Source: Gammaproteobacteria bacterium (GTDB taxonomy: Bacteria; Pseudomonadota; Gammaproteobacteria; SZUA-152). From it: 22,495 bases of DNA. The stretch is taken from NCBI GenBank assembly GCA_024762755.1, contig JANTGX010000010.1, positions 1 through 22,495 on the forward strand, written 5' to 3'. The notes beneath the pieces are model-generated. The model did no database searches and was not told where the DNA came from. It worked only from the letters and a program-made list of their open reading frames with translations. Of the stretch, positions 21,801 through 22,495 are shown in pieces; position 1 is the stretch's first letter; each line of letters opens with the position of its first letter. The position numbers and the translations under genes were made by a program.

Positions 21801-22044
21801 CGTTATCGAAGGAAATGCCAACCTGATCGTCACGCGCCACCTGACACTGGACGGGAATGCCTTCAGCCTGACGGCCGCAACGGGACCCCGCAAAGTGGCG
21901 GGCGCCGCGCCTCGCTATCAGCTCGGGACCGTGATTGCTGACAGCAGCATCTACACCAGCAACCAGGCCCAGAACAACTCGCTACTTATCGACGTATCGG
22001 GTAACACCGCGCAGGCCACCAATTTGAACATCGAGATCCAGTAA
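18844..22044 (+). CDS. DUF6519 eCIS-associated protein with Ig-like and beta-helix regions
   Basis: A 1066-residue protein starting MSGDYSRKHF, followed by YSGVLEQQGRVHLDW and EHNEA, the N-terminal signature of DUF6519 proteins, which are found in eCIS loci. Residues ~1-480 form this domain and beta-rich segments. About 498-580 is Ig-like, with VNNGGRPVVGAQVAFEIVEG and LEVATDAQGIASCDWRL in the manner of Big_1 repeats. About 599-750 is a beta-helix (VTLRDLSIEAG, ITLRHCAQVSLASCTLRG, DQVRLRDNQLEAS). A charged helical insert follows (~756-890, with ERQAMQKRLQDALAQQGG), then beta-helix rungs to the C-terminus. The make-up suits an outer baseplate or fibre-like protein that touches the target. No transmembrane or signal segment is seen. 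It lies after the REP cluster, so it could be expressed apart from the main run. Confidence 0.82.
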   Translation: MSGDYSRKHFRARDNYSGVLEQQGRVHLDWEHNEATAIQDRRWRAESVDLIGHCGVSDTTPDAFRLTVVDGALHIGVGRLYVDGLQAENHGNPPLNFDATLAELHGDSAVPYLQQPYAPQVTATTTLPSPAIVGAIPLAGQCLAFLDVWQREVTHHQAPELVETALGIDTTVRLQTVWQVKLLPVSDDIALGCDTPEADIPGWDALRRPSDLRLTTGTRATPGEEDPCSVSPEGGYRGLDNLLYRVEVHDVVGGVPHIKWSRHNAAIVANVTQIASNRKKLTLDSLGRDDVLRFNTGDWVEITDDHRELLGIPGVMRRVTVNETERSLSFDYDDSALDTADFPTDSSGQPDPNRHMRVIRWDQRGQVLDTDDNLLVDLSDTASGGVIPAAGPSITLPLEHGLLVKLDFPDDGIARTGDHWCFAVRTADASVEALEQAPPLGIHHHFCRLAVVHSTGEAFEGAPADCRPHFPPLTQLYRFFHVGGDGQEAGPREFLPQPLQVGVNNGGRPVVGAQVAFEIVEGNGRLRSGDSGLLKRLEVATDAQGIASCDWRLDVPHASQRVQATLLNAEGRSFVDDSGANLTTPLYFNAKREVAQAGGGCRVTVGQGGTFERLDEAIETLLNEGVRDLCLCLLAGDHESQGLELAPELAARDLHLSLSGCGPASHLRLVETGWRLRGLGAVTLRDLSIEAGFPVNDTDGAITLRHCAQVSLASCTLRGFTPEGPLLSITAADQVRLRDNQLEASTSSSLTAPQKIFTGSEIVSLAELFQLPADGEFGWAVFRKKAAAVAKQLADLPLDERQAMQKRLQDALAQQGGIFAALSNGERMNLQKLALKLGDEKPTESELFDIILDSRRAAIKARPGLALVLGEALPDQPGPEMALDILDQDDLISLESNEIAGSVSLYGLPASEDFLREVLTAEFLKSLEGQVAEHIVHGIMGTLSLRGNQLVNLTVSKAVIKQLQSAAATGKAELFGLFARCLFSDNVIEGNANLIVTRHLTLDGNAFSLTAATGPRKVAGAAPRYQLGTVIADSSIYTSNQAQNNSLLIDVSGNTAQATNLNIEIQ

Positions 22045-22235
22045 ATTGCTGTGTGTCACCAGATCGAACCATCAGATATTACGAGATTACGAGAAGGGGA
22101 CTTTTGAGATAGTCGACTGAAAGAGGGTAATAATGTCTACCCTTGAGGAGACAAGCACATCTAGTGGAGTATGCGGAAAATAAGCTAAGCCTAGAGTCTC
22201 GCAGATAGCCCAAAACAAGACACACTACGCCGGGC
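22045..22235. other. Intergenic region downstream of the DUF6519 gene
   Basis: About 190 bases that are clearly richer in A+T than the rest of the window. AGGGTA (22124-22129) and TACCCT (22138-22143) form a small inverted repeat without a T-tract. I see no gene, tRNA or convincing terminator. The change in composition suggests the end of the eCIS locus. Confidence 0.5.
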
Positions 22236-22495
22236 TTAACTCTCGGGCCCCTTCCACACACAGTGCAACTCGATATTGAGCCATTCGCGGGGCTCCCGAA
22301 TGGCCAGCCTGCCGAGCAGCTACACGGCCGGTTGGCGGTTATCAACGAAGGCGTCGCACAGGATCGGTAGCGCCAGCGCATGGACTGCAGCGTCGTGACC
22401 AATGCTCTTAAGCAGGGTGAATTGCTGCTTGATTGAGATGGCTAACCCGAATATTTCATCCACCTCCCGCTCGTCCTGGCAGGTAGTAAATGAGA
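22236..22495 (-). pseudogene. Possible interrupted gene, minus strand, partial at window edge
   Basis: Read from 22493 leftward, one frame gives 57 sensible residues (including DEREVDEIFGLAISIKQQF and ALALPILCDAFVDNRQPAV), then TAG at 22322-22320, then 27 more residues with LLGRLAIREPREWLNIELHC before TAA at 22238-22236. The composition on both sides of the TAG is like normal protein, with charged and hydrophobic residues mixed, which suggests one gene broken by a nonsense change. A 107-residue frame in another phase over the same bases reads as Ser/Cys/Arg-rich shadow. I do not recognise the product. The 5' part lies beyond the window, so a fragment or chance frame cannot be excluded. Confidence 0.35.

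Noticed and set aside
22045..22235. tRNA or small RNA gene in the AT-richer end
   Set aside because: No cloverleaf, conserved TTC-loop or promoter-terminator pair could be found by eye.

Overview
The window is one strand of a GC-rich genome (roughly two thirds G+C by eye) carrying most of an extracellular contractile injection system (eCIS), a phage-tail-like, headless injection machine of the Afp/PVC/MAC type. Gene density, coupled starts, Shine-Dalgarno starts and a cluster of REP-type palindromes with a GCGCAGCG core fit a Gram-negative bacterium, most likely a proteobacterium. No marker fixes the genus. All supported intact genes read on the plus strand.

Layout. 1-792: end of a contractile sheath gene and a complete inner-tube gene. 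789-3660: a zinc-knuckle protein, a Pro/Thr-rich low-complexity protein and a DUF4255 (Pvc16-like) tail-cap protein with Ig-like extensions. 3657-5821: an AAA+ ATPase (Pvc15-like) and an 83-residue protein. 5818-7425: a DUF4157 protein, the best cargo/effector candidate. 7438-10416: tube-initiator, LysM, gp27-like hub, gp5-like spike and PAAR-like tip, each on its own gene. 10419-18533: gp25-like protein, two large gpJ-like baseplate proteins and a gpI-like tail protein with a beta-helix extension. 18534-18843: a REP cluster. 18844-22044: a 1066-residue DUF6519 protein. 22045-22495: no intact gene, but a probable interrupted gene on the minus strand at the edge.

The first seventeen genes form one tightly packed run. 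Most junctions are 4-bp stop/start overlaps and no gap exceeds 12 bases, so transcription as one unit with translational coupling is likely. By family knowledge, sheath and tube form the contractile barrel, the DUF4255 protein caps it, the hub, spike and PAAR proteins make the piercing centre, gp25/gpJ/gpI proteins build the baseplate wedge, and the ATPase serves assembly or loading. The DUF6519 protein lies behind the REP cluster with its own strong ribosome binding site and may be an outer baseplate or fibre-like part.

Points of most interest: (i) the DUF4157 gene, with a compositionally distinct leader and an unrecognised C-terminal region; (ii) a short motif shared by two otherwise unknown proteins flanking the cap/ATPase genes; (iii) hub and initiator functions split over more genes than in Afp/PVC; (iv) a REP cluster whose members have different but self-complementary arms; (v) a perfect 27-bp in-frame tandem duplication in the gpI-like gene. 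No tape-measure protein and no second sheath or tube gene is seen here; they may lie upstream.
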